From positions 169,278 to 233,277 of the forward strand of contig NZ_SSMQ01000008.1 in the NCBI RefSeq assembly GCF_005144585.1: a stretch of 64,000 nt of DNA, written 5' to 3'. The translations under genes and the position numbers were made by a program. Under the pieces are notes generated by a model. That model saw only the letters and a list, made by a program, of their open reading frames with translations. It did no database searches and had not been told where the DNA came from. This document shows, piece by piece, positions 38,873 to 46,588 of the stretch (its first letter is position 1; every line of letters starts with the position of its first letter). Origin of the DNA: Polyangium fumosum (GTDB taxonomy: Bacteria > Myxococcota_A > Polyangia > Polyangiales > Polyangiaceae).

Positions 38873-38908
38873 GGGGATTGGGTCGAGCCCCCGAGAGGGA
38901 CACCAAAA
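38873..38908 (-). promoter_or_regulatory. Candidate ECF-type promoter, copy 1 (before the sigma gene)
   Basis: TTTTGGTGTCCC - 16 nt - CAATCCCC on the minus strand, ending 7 bp before the sigma-factor GTG. If the 3' half is the -10 box, the message would be nearly leaderless. Matches the copy at 37693-37728. Confidence 0.55.
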
Positions 38909-38910
38909 TC

Positions 38911-40014
38911 CTACGGGCGGCAGCAAATCGTCGAGGGGCGGAGGCGCTCCACCTCGCCGGTGGGCTCACCGCCGCTCGGCTGACACGTGCCCGGGTGGTA
39001 CTTGACGTCCGACAGGGTTTTGCTCCCGAGCGCCGGTCCGGGTGGCGTCAAGGGCAAACACACCTCGTCCAGCGACGAGATCGGGTATCCCGAAATCAGC
39101 GGCGTCTGACACAGGCTGTCCGCGTAGATCGAGGCGGTCGCTGTGCACAGGCTGCCGTCGACCTCGGGCGCGCACGTGCAATCCGTGCAGGTCCGCTTGT
39201 CGTCGTAGCCGCTATAAATGACGAAGCGATCGGTATAACTCTCGCCTTCGCAGGGGAGGTCCCCTTCCTGATACACGCAGACGAGGAACGCGGGAGGGGG
39301 CGCGGGATTCGGAGTGCACTTCGCCGCGGAGCCGCACCCCACCTCCCCGCCTTCCGGAAACCCTTCGCAGCCGAGAACCGTGACCCCCCATCTCGGCACG
39401 TCGGAGGTTCCCGTGAGGATGGGCTCCTCCTCCACCTCGCAGCCTTCGTCCACGGCTTGCATCGGGCCAATCGTGAGAGACTCGACGCACGCCTTCCCGT
39501 CGCATTGTTTGCCGGCGGCGATAGGGTTCGTGTTCGAGCAGGCTCCATCCCACGCGGTCGGAGGATCGAACGATGTGACCGCGGTCTCCGGCGCGTCGCA
39601 GGCGGCGTTTTGCGCGGTCATCGTCGTGGGAAGCTTGCACGTCCCGGTGGACGGCTTGCAGCCACAGGCGCAGTTGAGCGGCCCCGCGATCAGCTCCGTG
39701 TACTTGGTGAAATGGTGGACGGGCGCCTCCGGGGGGCATTTGAGGAGATGACCCGACGACATCGCGACGAGGATGGGGTCGCTCCATCCGATGGGCCGCA
39801 AAGGGACGCACTGCCCCCCGCGTGCCTCGCATGATTTGGCCTCGACGCCGCCGTCGCCGCCGTCCTCGACGCCGCCATCGTTCGTCCCGGCATCCTCGGC
39901 GTCCGGTCCGGCGTCGCCTATTCCAATAACTTCAAGCGCCCCCACATAACAGGCCGAACACAGCGCAATGAATGTACACCCAAACGCCAACCGCAAGACC
40001 GCTATGGTTCCCAT
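38911..40014 (-). CDS. Cys-rich surface lipoprotein, paralog of the one at 10578
   Basis: 367 residues from the ATG at 40014, which overlaps the end of the upstream gene by 13 bp. The lipobox is LCSAC (Cys22). An acidic Asp/Gly-rich linker (DAGPDAEDAGTNDGG) is followed by about 24 cysteines in pairs (CACGC, CTDCTC) and the ending GGEPTGE...TICC, like the C-terminus of the protein at 10578-11765. It is likely displayed on the cell surface. It is the middle gene of a unit with the barrel-like protein before it and the sigma factor after it, so it may be a signal input of that system; this is inference. Confidence 0.8.
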   Translation of the reverse strand: MGTIAVLRLAFGCTFIALCSACYVGALEVIGIGDAGPDAEDAGTNDGGVEDGGDGGVEAKSCEARGGQCVPLRPIGWSDPILVAMSSGHLLKCPPEAPVHHFTKYTELIAGPLNCACGCKPSTGTCKLPTTMTAQNAACDAPETAVTSFDPPTAWDGACSNTNPIAAGKQCDGKACVESLTIGPMQAVDEGCEVEEEPILTGTSDVPRWGVTVLGCEGFPEGGEVGCGSAAKCTPNPAPPPAFLVCVYQEGDLPCEGESYTDRFVIYSGYDDKRTCTDCTCAPEVDGSLCTATASIYADSLCQTPLISGYPISSLDEVCLPLTPPGPALGSKTLSDVKYHPGTCQPSGGEPTGEVERLRPSTICCRP

Positions 40015-41045
40015 ATCGCACCAACTCCGATAGACGATAACATCGCAGGCATAGCCCAAATCCTCTCCGCCTCTCGTTGACCCGGAGGGACGTAGACGAG
40101 ATCGGCCCTGGTAACCGCAATCAGTACCTCTGCGTATCCGCGGAGTCGCACTTGCGCGGAGAGCGCGACATCGTACGAACCCCGCAGGCCGGCACCGCCG
40201 AATGGCACGGCGAAGCTACTGCCCATCTTTGCCGCAGCTCCGACGCTAATTTGATAGATCCCGGCGGATATCGGAATGCAGGCACGGCCATGATTGTGAA
40301 TGACGAGGCACGGGAGCACGACGCCCGTTGCAAACCACGTGCGGACCGGGACCTCGGCCACCTCCCCCCGATAATCGACCACACCGCGCAGCTCGGCGCC
40401 GAGGCTAGCCCCCGGCCAACGCAACGCGATCTGGAGGGCTCCACCCAAAGCCACGTTCGGGGTGTCGAGAGGCCCGAACACGGCGGCTGCGGACAGCTCT
40501 GGGTGGAACGAGGTTGCGGCGGCTGCACCGGCCGAAGGAGCGGGCTGAGGAGGTGGCGTGGGCACGAGCGGGGAGTCAGGCGGCTGCCGCTCTGGCACAG
40601 GCACTGGGGCCGGAGAGGTGGGCGCCGGCGGGGCAAGGAGGGTCCACGCCTCCGGCGTCTCCCCCTTCACGGTCACGAACCGCGCCGCCACCATGAGCGC
40701 GACGTCCTCGACGAGGTCATTGCACGTCCGTCGGGGCGTCGCCGTCTCCTCCCATTGCAGCGTCCCCTGCTCGTCTCGCGCGGTGAGCACGGCCTCCAGT
40801 TGCCCCCCGGCCCGCCGCACCGTGACGGAGAGGGACGCACGCGCCGATTCCGGGAAGACGTCGTAGCGGAACTTGGCGCTCGTCAGCTCGGCAAGGGCCG
40901 CCTCCGTGGGACATCGAACGTCCGCAGGAACGACATACGCCAGGCGAAACGCGAGCCGCGGGTCCACCAACGTATCGTCGGCCATCGCAGGCGTCGCAAG
41001 CGCGACGACCGAGGCCGTGAACAGCTTTGCACCGGAGGAGCGCAT
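40002..41045 (-). CDS. Secreted protein with barrel-like C-terminal domain
   Basis: 347 residues with a Sec signal (LFTASVVALATPAMA). Residues 30-125 form a domain with DVRCPTEAALAELTS and TCNDLVEDVALMVAARF, a pattern seen in myxobacterial secreted proteins upstream of beta-barrels. A long Pro-rich linker (145-175) follows. The last 165 residues alternate hydrophobic and polar residues with Gly/aromatic turns (VALGGALQIALRW, LGAELRGVVDYRGEV, AGIYQISVGAAAKMG), consistent with an outer-membrane beta-barrel. First gene of the sigma-factor unit. Confidence 0.75.
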   Translation of the reverse strand: MRSSGAKLFTASVVALATPAMADDTLVDPRLAFRLAYVVPADVRCPTEAALAELTSAKFRYDVFPESARASLSVTVRRAGGQLEAVLTARDEQGTLQWEETATPRRTCNDLVEDVALMVAARFVTVKGETPEAWTLLAPPAPTSPAPVPVPERQPPDSPLVPTPPPQPAPSAGAAAATSFHPELSAAAVFGPLDTPNVALGGALQIALRWPGASLGAELRGVVDYRGEVAEVPVRTWFATGVVLPCLVIHNHGRACIPISAGIYQISVGAAAKMGSSFAVPFGGAGLRGSYDVALSAQVRLRGYAEVLIAVTRADLVYVPPGQREAERIWAMPAMLSSIGVGAIWEP

Positions 41046-41229
41046 CGAATCCGTGGACGAACCTTGATGCTACCAGGGAACGTCCGGAAACACAAGGGGA
41101 TGGCGCACGGGTTCGGCCCACGACGAACCAGGGGGGGCCCTCGGACGAACCCCGGAGCCTGCCTGCGGTCATTCGTTGCAGTTCTATTTGCAGTTTCGGC
41201 CGACCTGGCCGCATGCACCGGACCCCCCG

Positions 41230-41244
41230 AGGTCACCTTCGAGC
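41230..41244 (+). repeat. Copy of the dispersed GAGGTCACCTTCGAG repeat
   Basis: Exact match to 21464-21478, followed by CCGCGG. It lies at the point where the truncated hydrolase sequence begins. Confidence 0.5.
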
Positions 41245-41276
41245 CGCGGGCGGCGCCCGAGGGCACGGCGGTTCGA

Positions 41277-41878
41277 GCGCGCCGCACCACGGATACCGGT
41301 ACGACGATCACGCGAGCGACGTCGTCGGCCTCATCCGCGGCCTCGGGCTCTCTCGTCCGGTTCTGCTCGGCCACTCGATGGGCGGCATGACCGCCGCGGT
41401 GGTGGCGAGTCGAGGGGCGGGGGTCCTCCGCGGCCTCATCCTGGTCGACCCGACGTTCTTGAGCCCCGAGCGCCAACGCGAGGTGCGCGATAGCGACGTC
41501 GCCGATCAACACCGCCAGGCCCTCGGCTCCCAGACGTCTGACCTCGTCGCGCAGGCCCGAGCCCGACACCCGCATCGCTCGCCCGAGATCGTCGAGCTTC
41601 AAGCCGAGGCGAGACGGAAGACCCGCATGAGCGCATTCGACGTGCTCACGCCGCCCAACCCCGCGTATCGCGACGTGGTGAGCGCGATGGACGTCCCGAG
41701 CCTGCTCGTCATGGGTGACAAGAGCCCCGTCGTCACGCTCGAAATGGCGACGGAGCTGCGGAGCCTGAACCCACGTGTACGAATCGAACAGGTACAGGAC
41801 GCCGGCCACGGCCTTCCGTTTGAACAACCCGAGCGCCTGGGAGAGGTGGTCCTGTCGTTCTTGCGTGGGCTTTCGTAG
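41277..41878 (+). pseudogene. 5'-truncated alpha/beta hydrolase
   Basis: About 200 residues of hydrolase are readable: HHGYRYDDHASDVVGLI, nucleophile GHSMGG, acid in LVMGDKSPVV and His in DAGHGLPFEQPERL. The first 60-80 residues, with the initial strands and the HG oxyanion loop, are missing. The sequence before HHGYRY is unrelated and comes from the repeat at 41230. The frame is open upstream to 41027, but no family residues occur there and no ribosome binding site fits. Most likely a relic truncated at the repeat. Confidence 0.7.
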
Positions 41879-41896
41879 CTGCTGCGGTGCACGCGG

Positions 41897-42502
41897 TCAG
41901 CGGCGCGTGAGCGTGAAGCTCGTTTCGAACTGATCCGGTCGGCCGTGCACGCGCACCTTCAGGGCCTCGCCGACGCGCTCGTAGCGAATGTGCGTCGGCC
42001 AGTCGTGCGCCTCGTTCACGAACGTGGCGAACGTGGCCCCGGAGATGCGCGGATCGCGGCGGAATTCGGTCGTGCTCCCGCCGCCCGGCGTCGCGACGTA
42101 GATCACGTCTTCACCGCGCACCTCGATGCGTAGGTGCTCGACGAGGACGTCGCCGCCCTTCGTCGTCTTGCCTCCGCCGGTCATCGTCATGGGCCCGGTC
42201 ACCTTCCAGGTCTCGTCGACGATCGCGTCGTCCATCTGCTTGCCCTGCCAGCTCCCTTCGAGCCAGGCGACGAGCGCGAGCGAGCCGGTGGCCGTGCCGC
42301 CCGCGGCGGGCGCGGCGGACGATGTCGGCGAGGGCGACGGCGAGCCGGACGCGGACGCAGGCGCGGGGGTCGGCGCGGCGAGCGAGGCGGTGGTGGCCGC
42401 GACTTGCGAGCTCCCGCTCCCCGAGCGGCACGCGACGAGGCTTGGCGCGAGCGTCAGCACGGCGAGGCCGAGGGCGCGCGCGGCTTCCATACGAGAAATC
42501 AT
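41897..42502 (-). CDS. DUF6265-type lipoprotein
   Basis: 201 residues. Lipobox LVAC near residue 25, then a Ser/Pro/Ala linker to residue 70. The domain has ALVAWLEGSWQGKQMDDAIVDETW, MTGGGKTTKGGDVLVEHLRIE, EDVIYVATPGGGSTTEFR and FVNEAHDWPTHIRYERVGE, the DUF6265 pattern, a small beta-barrel fold of lipocalin/calycin kind. It may bind a small hydrophobic molecule in the periplasm; the family has no established function. Convergent with the truncated hydrolase. Confidence 0.85.
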   Translation of the reverse strand: MISRMEAARALGLAVLTLAPSLVACRSGSGSSQVAATTASLAAPTPAPASASGSPSPSPTSSAAPAAGGTATGSLALVAWLEGSWQGKQMDDAIVDETWKVTGPMTMTGGGKTTKGGDVLVEHLRIEVRGEDVIYVATPGGGSTTEFRRDPRISGATFATFVNEAHDWPTHIRYERVGEALKVRVHGRPDQFETSFTLTRR

Positions 42503-42620
42503 CGAGCTTCACCGCCTGGTTATTTGGAGGGCGACGACGTAGCAGGTTTTGAAGTCGTTGATCAAGCTCTCGAGGTCGCTCAGGGCGTCGTTAGTGCCGG
42601 CCCATAGGAAGGTCAGGAAC

Positions 42621-43763
42621 ATGATATCATCGAGATTCAGTTGGTTGATCCTTGCTTCGACGCTCGTTGCGGTGCCGAGCTGCATCGTGGGGGACGACAG
42701 GAGTGAAACAGACGACGTCGAGGGTGCAGGCGCCGAGGTCGACGGGCCCGTTGGGGCCGTCCAGCAGCCCATCACCGTCGCGGGGCTTGGCCATTACTGC
42801 AGCGCCCGCTGGCCCTCTGGCGGGTGGGCGTTCAACTGGTTTGACAGCGCCACGAGTGACCCCTGCACGCTCTTGAACTTGACGGCGACGGGTGGCTCCA
42901 TCGCGCGCGCCGGCGTGTACGCGACGAACGACACCAACAACGTCGTGGTGCGCTGCGATGGCGGTTTCGTCACCCAGCGCGTTGGCACCGGCGGTGCGCC
43001 GCTCGCGGCAGCCTTCACCGACGCTGGGAACCGCAATGGTTGTTTCTTCACCGTCGCCCCGAAGGTCCTTCGGCTCTTCGACGCGCCCTTCAACACGACC
43101 ACCACCACCTACACGCCTTCGAACGGGGTCGACTTCGCGCGCCAATCGATTCCCTCGCTGGATGTCACGCAGTTCGGCCAGGTCGGCTCGACCACGGCGA
43201 CGATTGTCAACCATGATGGTGAGGAGAAGACCTTTGGAAACAACCATGATGGCTACGACTGGTTGATGCCGAGGGGGACACCCCTTCTCGCCGTGGCAGA
43301 TGGTACGGTCGTCAAGGCCCGATTCTGGTACACGGGCGCGACGAACAGCGACGGTCCCTTCCAAGGCGAGATTTATATCGATCATACGATTTCACGCAGC
43401 CCATCGACCTACAACGAGACGTTCCGATCGTCGTATTTCCACTTGCAGACGCTCTATGTGGCCGACGGCGATACCGTCACGAAGGGGCAGGTGATCGGCG
43501 ACTCGGGCAACTACGGGGACAGCAGCGCTCCCCACCTGCACTTCGCCGTCTTCCGCATGACGAACACGGCCAATGACTGGCACGCGACGCACACCATCAA
43601 TGCCAGTGGCAATGATGGCCAAAGGCTCACGATCGACCCGTATGGCTGGTTCGCGCCGCAGGGGTTCGATCCCTGGGCCTTCCGCGCCTACAGTGCTGGC
43701 ATGGGCGCGCTGAGCATCTGGCTCTGGAATGTTGGGAAGGCGCCGAGCACCGGCGCCTGGTAG
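42621..43763 (+). CDS. M23-family metallopeptidase lipoprotein
   Basis: 380 residues from the ATG at 42621, preceded by AGGAAC. Upstream codons in the same frame are not family-like. The lipobox is VPSC (Cys21). Residues 55-180 are an unassigned secreted domain. The LytM/M23 domain spans about 195-370: NNHDGYDW (HxxxD zinc ligands), PLLAVADGTVV, SSYFHLQ and APHLHF with the HxH ligand. M23 enzymes cut glycyl or peptide bonds in peptidoglycan crosslinks, in the periplasm or in prey. All zinc ligands are present, so it is probably active. A hairpin terminator follows. Confidence 0.93.
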   Translation: MISSRFSWLILASTLVAVPSCIVGDDRSETDDVEGAGAEVDGPVGAVQQPITVAGLGHYCSARWPSGGWAFNWFDSATSDPCTLLNLTATGGSIARAGVYATNDTNNVVVRCDGGFVTQRVGTGGAPLAAAFTDAGNRNGCFFTVAPKVLRLFDAPFNTTTTTYTPSNGVDFARQSIPSLDVTQFGQVGSTTATIVNHDGEEKTFGNNHDGYDWLMPRGTPLLAVADGTVVKARFWYTGATNSDGPFQGEIYIDHTISRSPSTYNETFRSSYFHLQTLYVADGDTVTKGQVIGDSGNYGDSSAPHLHFAVFRMTNTANDWHATHTINASGNDGQRLTIDPYGWFAPQGFDPWAFRAYSAGMGALSIWLWNVGKAPSTGAW

Positions 43764-43779
43764 CCGGCCACGCATTCGT

Positions 43780-43810
43780 GAGGCGCCGCCGTTCGCATCG
43801 GCGGCGCCTC
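43780..43810 (+). terminator. Hairpin terminator after the M23 gene
   Basis: Perfect 12-bp stem GAGGCGCCGCCG with CGGCGGCGCCTC, 7-nt loop, 16 bp past the stop codon. The following GCCTTGCTCCTCTTCC is pyrimidine-rich but lacks a long T-run. Confidence 0.65.
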
Positions 43811-43840
43811 GCCTTGCTCCTCTTCCGCGCCTGCGCGGGC

Positions 43841-43855
43841 CTCGAAGGTGACCTC
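43841..43855 (-). repeat. Inverted copy of the dispersed GAGGTCACCTTCGAG repeat
   Basis: CTCGAAGGTGACCTC on the plus strand, exact inverse of the copies at 21464 and 41230, in the spacer between the M23 gene and the cupin gene. Confidence 0.5.
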
Positions 43856-43894
43856 GAGGGTCGGTTCGACGGGATGCGCGGTGTTCGTGGCCTC

Positions 43895-44491
43895 CTACCG
43901 CACCTGCTCCCCGAACGCCTCGTCCTGTCGATCCGCCTGGGCTTGGGCCTTCGTCTGCTGGACCCGCCCTCGGATGTGGTTCGGCGGTGCGTAGAGCGTA
44001 TACAGCTTGAGCGGCGTCTTGCCGGTATTGATGAAGTTGTGGCGGACGCCGGCCGTCACGAACACCACGTCACCGGGTCGGAACGGCGACGCGACGCCAT
44101 TGAGGACGACATTTCCTTCGCCCTCGACCAGGAAAAAGACCTGCTCGACCCGCTTGTGCTGCTCCCTCCCGATATCGCCCCCCGGCGGGATGCTCATGGC
44201 CACGATCTGCATCCGCTTCGCCGTGAAGAGCACGCGACGAAAGGCTTGGTTCTGACTCGTGAGCGCGGCGATGTTCGCCTGGAACGTCACCCTGGCCCGC
44301 GGCGCGCGCTGCGCCTTGGCCTGATGCGCGTGCTGCGTCTGGGCCCGCGGCACGCGTTGCGCCTGGGCCTGCTGCGCGCGGTGCGCCTGGGCCTGCTGCC
44401 GAGATTCGGCCCGCGCCGACGGCGAGAAAGCCCCGACGACCGCGAGCACGCCTGCAAACGCGAGAATCCCCGTCAATGAAGTACGCTTCAT
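43895..44491 (-). CDS. Secreted cupin protein with Gln/Ala repeats
   Basis: 198 residues with a Sec signal (ILAFAGVLAVVGAFSPSARA). Residues 30-68 are a low-complexity stretch of HRAQQAQAQR-like repeats encoded by tandem GCxxxGGCCTG triplets. The cupin_2 domain follows: MSIPPGGDIGREQHKRVEQVFFLVEGEGNVVLNG, with His and Glu metal positions, and RPGDVVFVTAGVRHNFINTG. A strong ribosome binding site (GGGGAGGGG) precedes the ATG. It binds a metal and perhaps a sugar or small acid in the periplasm; the ligand is unknown. Confidence 0.88.
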   Translation of the reverse strand: MKRTSLTGILAFAGVLAVVGAFSPSARAESRQQAQAHRAQQAQAQRVPRAQTQHAHQAKAQRAPRARVTFQANIAALTSQNQAFRRVLFTAKRMQIVAMSIPPGGDIGREQHKRVEQVFFLVEGEGNVVLNGVASPFRPGDVVFVTAGVRHNFINTGKTPLKLYTLYAPPNHIRGRVQQTKAQAQADRQDEAFGEQVR

Positions 44492-44703
44492 GAGCCCCTC
44501 CCCGTGCGAGGTGTCCTTTGAGGAGGAACGTAATGCAGGCGCGCAGGGTCGTCAGCCGTCCCTACGAGATCACGCGAGGGTGTGAGGCTGGGTCCGAGGA
44601 GCCGCATCACGCGCATTCGCGAAAATACGGGGATCGAGGCGGGAAGGAAACGAGCGGCGAGATCGCCGCCCGAGGTCTCGTGGTGGGAGCCGCGCGGGCG
44701 CAG

Positions 44704-45198
44704 CTACATGCAGACGCCGCTGTTGCAGGACTTCCCGGAGGGACAGTGCTTGTTGCAACGGCACTCCGGATACGGACCGAAGTCAGCGACGCAGGAACCG
44801 CTGGAACAAATCTTGCGGACGCCGCAATCACAATGGCTCGTGCAAGGCGTCGTCGGCGGCTGACAGGTCCCATAGGATCCGCTGAAGACACAGCTCGTGG
44901 GATTTGGACACTGGCATGAGGCTGCGCAAAGGGGGCCCGGCTGGGGCGGGCTGAAATCAACGAGCGTCGTGCATACCTTTTGACCGGAGTCATTCGCCTT
45001 GCATGCCGTTCCCAGCTCGCAGAGACAGTGTGACGAACACGGGCTGCCCGGTCCCAGCAGCGCGCTGCTCGCCTCGTCGGTGTCCGCCTCGACATTCTCC
45101 TGCGGGTCGGGGCTCCCCATGAGACATGCGGTCGGGGCAGCGCAGAAGAGCACGAGCGCGGCGAGCGGCTTGATCAACGTTCCAAATCGACGAAACAT
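44704..45198 (-). CDS. Small Cys-rich secreted lipoprotein
   Basis: 164 residues with signal and lipobox (LFCAAPTAC). After an acidic segment the protein contains 20 cysteines in repeats of the type CSSHCLCELGTAC, CAASCQCPNPTSC, CTSHCDCG and CRCNKHCPSGKSC. These four EGF/Dickkopf-like units probably form dense disulfides. An excellent ribosome binding site (GAGGAGG) supports the start. A secreted or surface protein of unknown role, similar in style to the Cys-rich ends of other proteins here. Confidence 0.82.
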   Translation of the reverse strand: MFRRFGTLIKPLAALVLFCAAPTACLMGSPDPQENVEADTDEASSALLGPGSPCSSHCLCELGTACKANDSGQKVCTTLVDFSPPQPGPLCAASCQCPNPTSCVFSGSYGTCQPPTTPCTSHCDCGVRKICSSGSCVADFGPYPECRCNKHCPSGKSCNSGVCM

Positions 45199-45434
45199 GC
45201 TGAACCTCCTCGATACCTCCGCGAGGTGGCGACGACGCCATCGCGGGACGCGGGCGCACAGCAGTTATCGTGCCAACAACGGAAGCCTCTGAACCGGCTC
45301 TCGGCGTGGAGCCTGCCGTGGCCTCGGATGCGCAATTGGTGCATCGCACCCGCGCCTTTTGCGCAAATATGCGCCCTTCGCGCAACACGCACAGGGTCGT
45401 CGGGGGCCTGCGCCGCGTGATGGCTGCGCCTGCG

Positions 45435-46007
45435 CTACGGATGCCCGAGCTCGACCTCGCACTGGGTCGTATCGGTATTCCCCGTCAACCAATTCACCAT
45501 GCACACGTCCCCGGGGTCGCCCTTGTTCCACAAGAGCCCGCCCTTGTGTTTCTCGCGCAATCGTGCCTTTCGCACGATCGTCAGCACCTCGGGGTCGGCG
45601 GCCTTCGTGAAGACCTTGGCTGCGAGCTCCGGTTCGAGCGCCAAAATCGAGCGGTAGTTGTCCTCCAGCTCGGCGATCGTCGTGGGCTCTTTCCCGCCGG
45701 AATAGTATTCGTCGTAGTTCTCGACGTTCGGCGAGGTTCGCTCCTCGTACCGGCGCAACCCGTACTGGCCATACAGCCGCAGCGGTCGCGCCGCGTGGCC
45801 GTGGCAATCAAGCGTGCCGCAGCGGCGCTCGAGGACCGCAGAGACCGCGCGGAACGAGGTCGGGTCGAAAGGCGGGGCCGCGATTTCGTTCACGGCAGGG
45901 CCCAGGTCGCCGCAACCAGCGGCGACGAGAAGGACGCCGCAACCCACGAGGGCGAAGAGCGGCGCCACGCCGAAGCCAAAGAGGCTCGCCTTGCGTCGTG
46001 TGTTCAT
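45435..46007 (-). CDS. Lipoprotein with a CX4CH heme-like motif
   Basis: 190 residues. The start overlaps the stop codon of the upstream gene (ATGA). The signal ends in a lipobox near VAAGC. RRCGTLDCHGHAARPL carries a CX4CH motif, the wide-spaced heme c attachment form; a distal Met or His cannot be assigned. NYDEYYSGGKEP and LTIVRKARLREKHKGG follow. Last gene of the DUF4266/DUF3570 operon. It may be a monoheme electron carrier on the outer face of a membrane; heme binding is inferred from the motif only. Confidence 0.75.
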   Translation of the reverse strand: MNTRRKASLFGFGVAPLFALVGCGVLLVAAGCGDLGPAVNEIAAPPFDPTSFRAVSAVLERRCGTLDCHGHAARPLRLYGQYGLRRYEERTSPNVENYDEYYSGGKEPTTIAELEDNYRSILALEPELAAKVFTKAADPEVLTIVRKARLREKHKGGLLWNKGDPGDVCMVNWLTGNTDTTQCEVELGHP

Positions 46008-46588
46008 TTCGCAGCTCCCGGGCAGGCGGGGTCTTGCGGCGGGAACGGAGGATTCGTCTCCGCGGCGGCGCACGTGACCCACCCAGGCGAACCCTGGTTC
46101 GGGTTGCCCACGTGGCACCCCGCGCAGGATCCGTCGCGGCTGATGCGCGTCGACATGACCACGCGCTTCGTGCTCTCCAGCGCCCCGGGCACGGGGTACT
46201 CGATCTCGGCGCGCAGCGGAAAGGCCGGGTCCCACTTGTCCGCTTCGATGAAGAAGTTGCCCGCGCAGTTCGTGCCGACCTCGTATTGCTCGCCGAACGA
46301 GTCGGTCAGCTTGACCTTCACGCCCTTGACGGGCAGCGGCTTCTGCTCGGCCGTCTGCGTCGGGTACGCGTAAATCGTCCCGCCGACGCTCATGACCGGG
46401 CTCTCCCGCAGGTACTCGCCGTGGCAGAGCACGCAGGGCTGTCCAGGGCGATGAAACTCGCCCACGGGGACGTTCGGGTCCTCTTCGCCGAGCGCGGCGA
46501 TACGCTCGTCGACGGCGCGGTTGCCGCAGCCGACGAACATGCCGAGCGCAACGAGCGACGAGGCGAGGGCGGTTTTGGTCGTCATCAT
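46004..46588 (-). CDS. Lipoprotein with two CXXCH heme motifs
   Basis: 194 residues; lipobox MFVGC near residue 21. Two CXXCH motifs are present: CVLCHGEYL (about residue 53) and CAGCHVGNP (about 159). Between them is a carboxypeptidase-regulatory-like beta domain (KVKLTDSFGEQYEVGTNCAGNFFIEAD). It overlaps both neighbours by 4 bp, so it is tightly co-translated with the DUF3570 protein and the CX4CH lipoprotein. It is probably a diheme cytochrome c in the periplasm. Confidence 0.82.
   Translation of the reverse strand: MMTTKTALASSLVALGMFVGCGNRAVDERIAALGEEDPNVPVGEFHRPGQPCVLCHGEYLRESPVMSVGGTIYAYPTQTAEQKPLPVKGVKVKLTDSFGEQYEVGTNCAGNFFIEADKWDPAFPLRAEIEYPVPGALESTKRVVMSTRISRDGSCAGCHVGNPNQGSPGWVTCAAAETNPPFPPQDPACPGAAK

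Noticed and set aside
44518..44919. Plus-strand frame with a good GAGGAGG site
   Set aside because: It runs antisense into a well-supported Cys-rich lipoprotein gene and its protein lacks any pattern.
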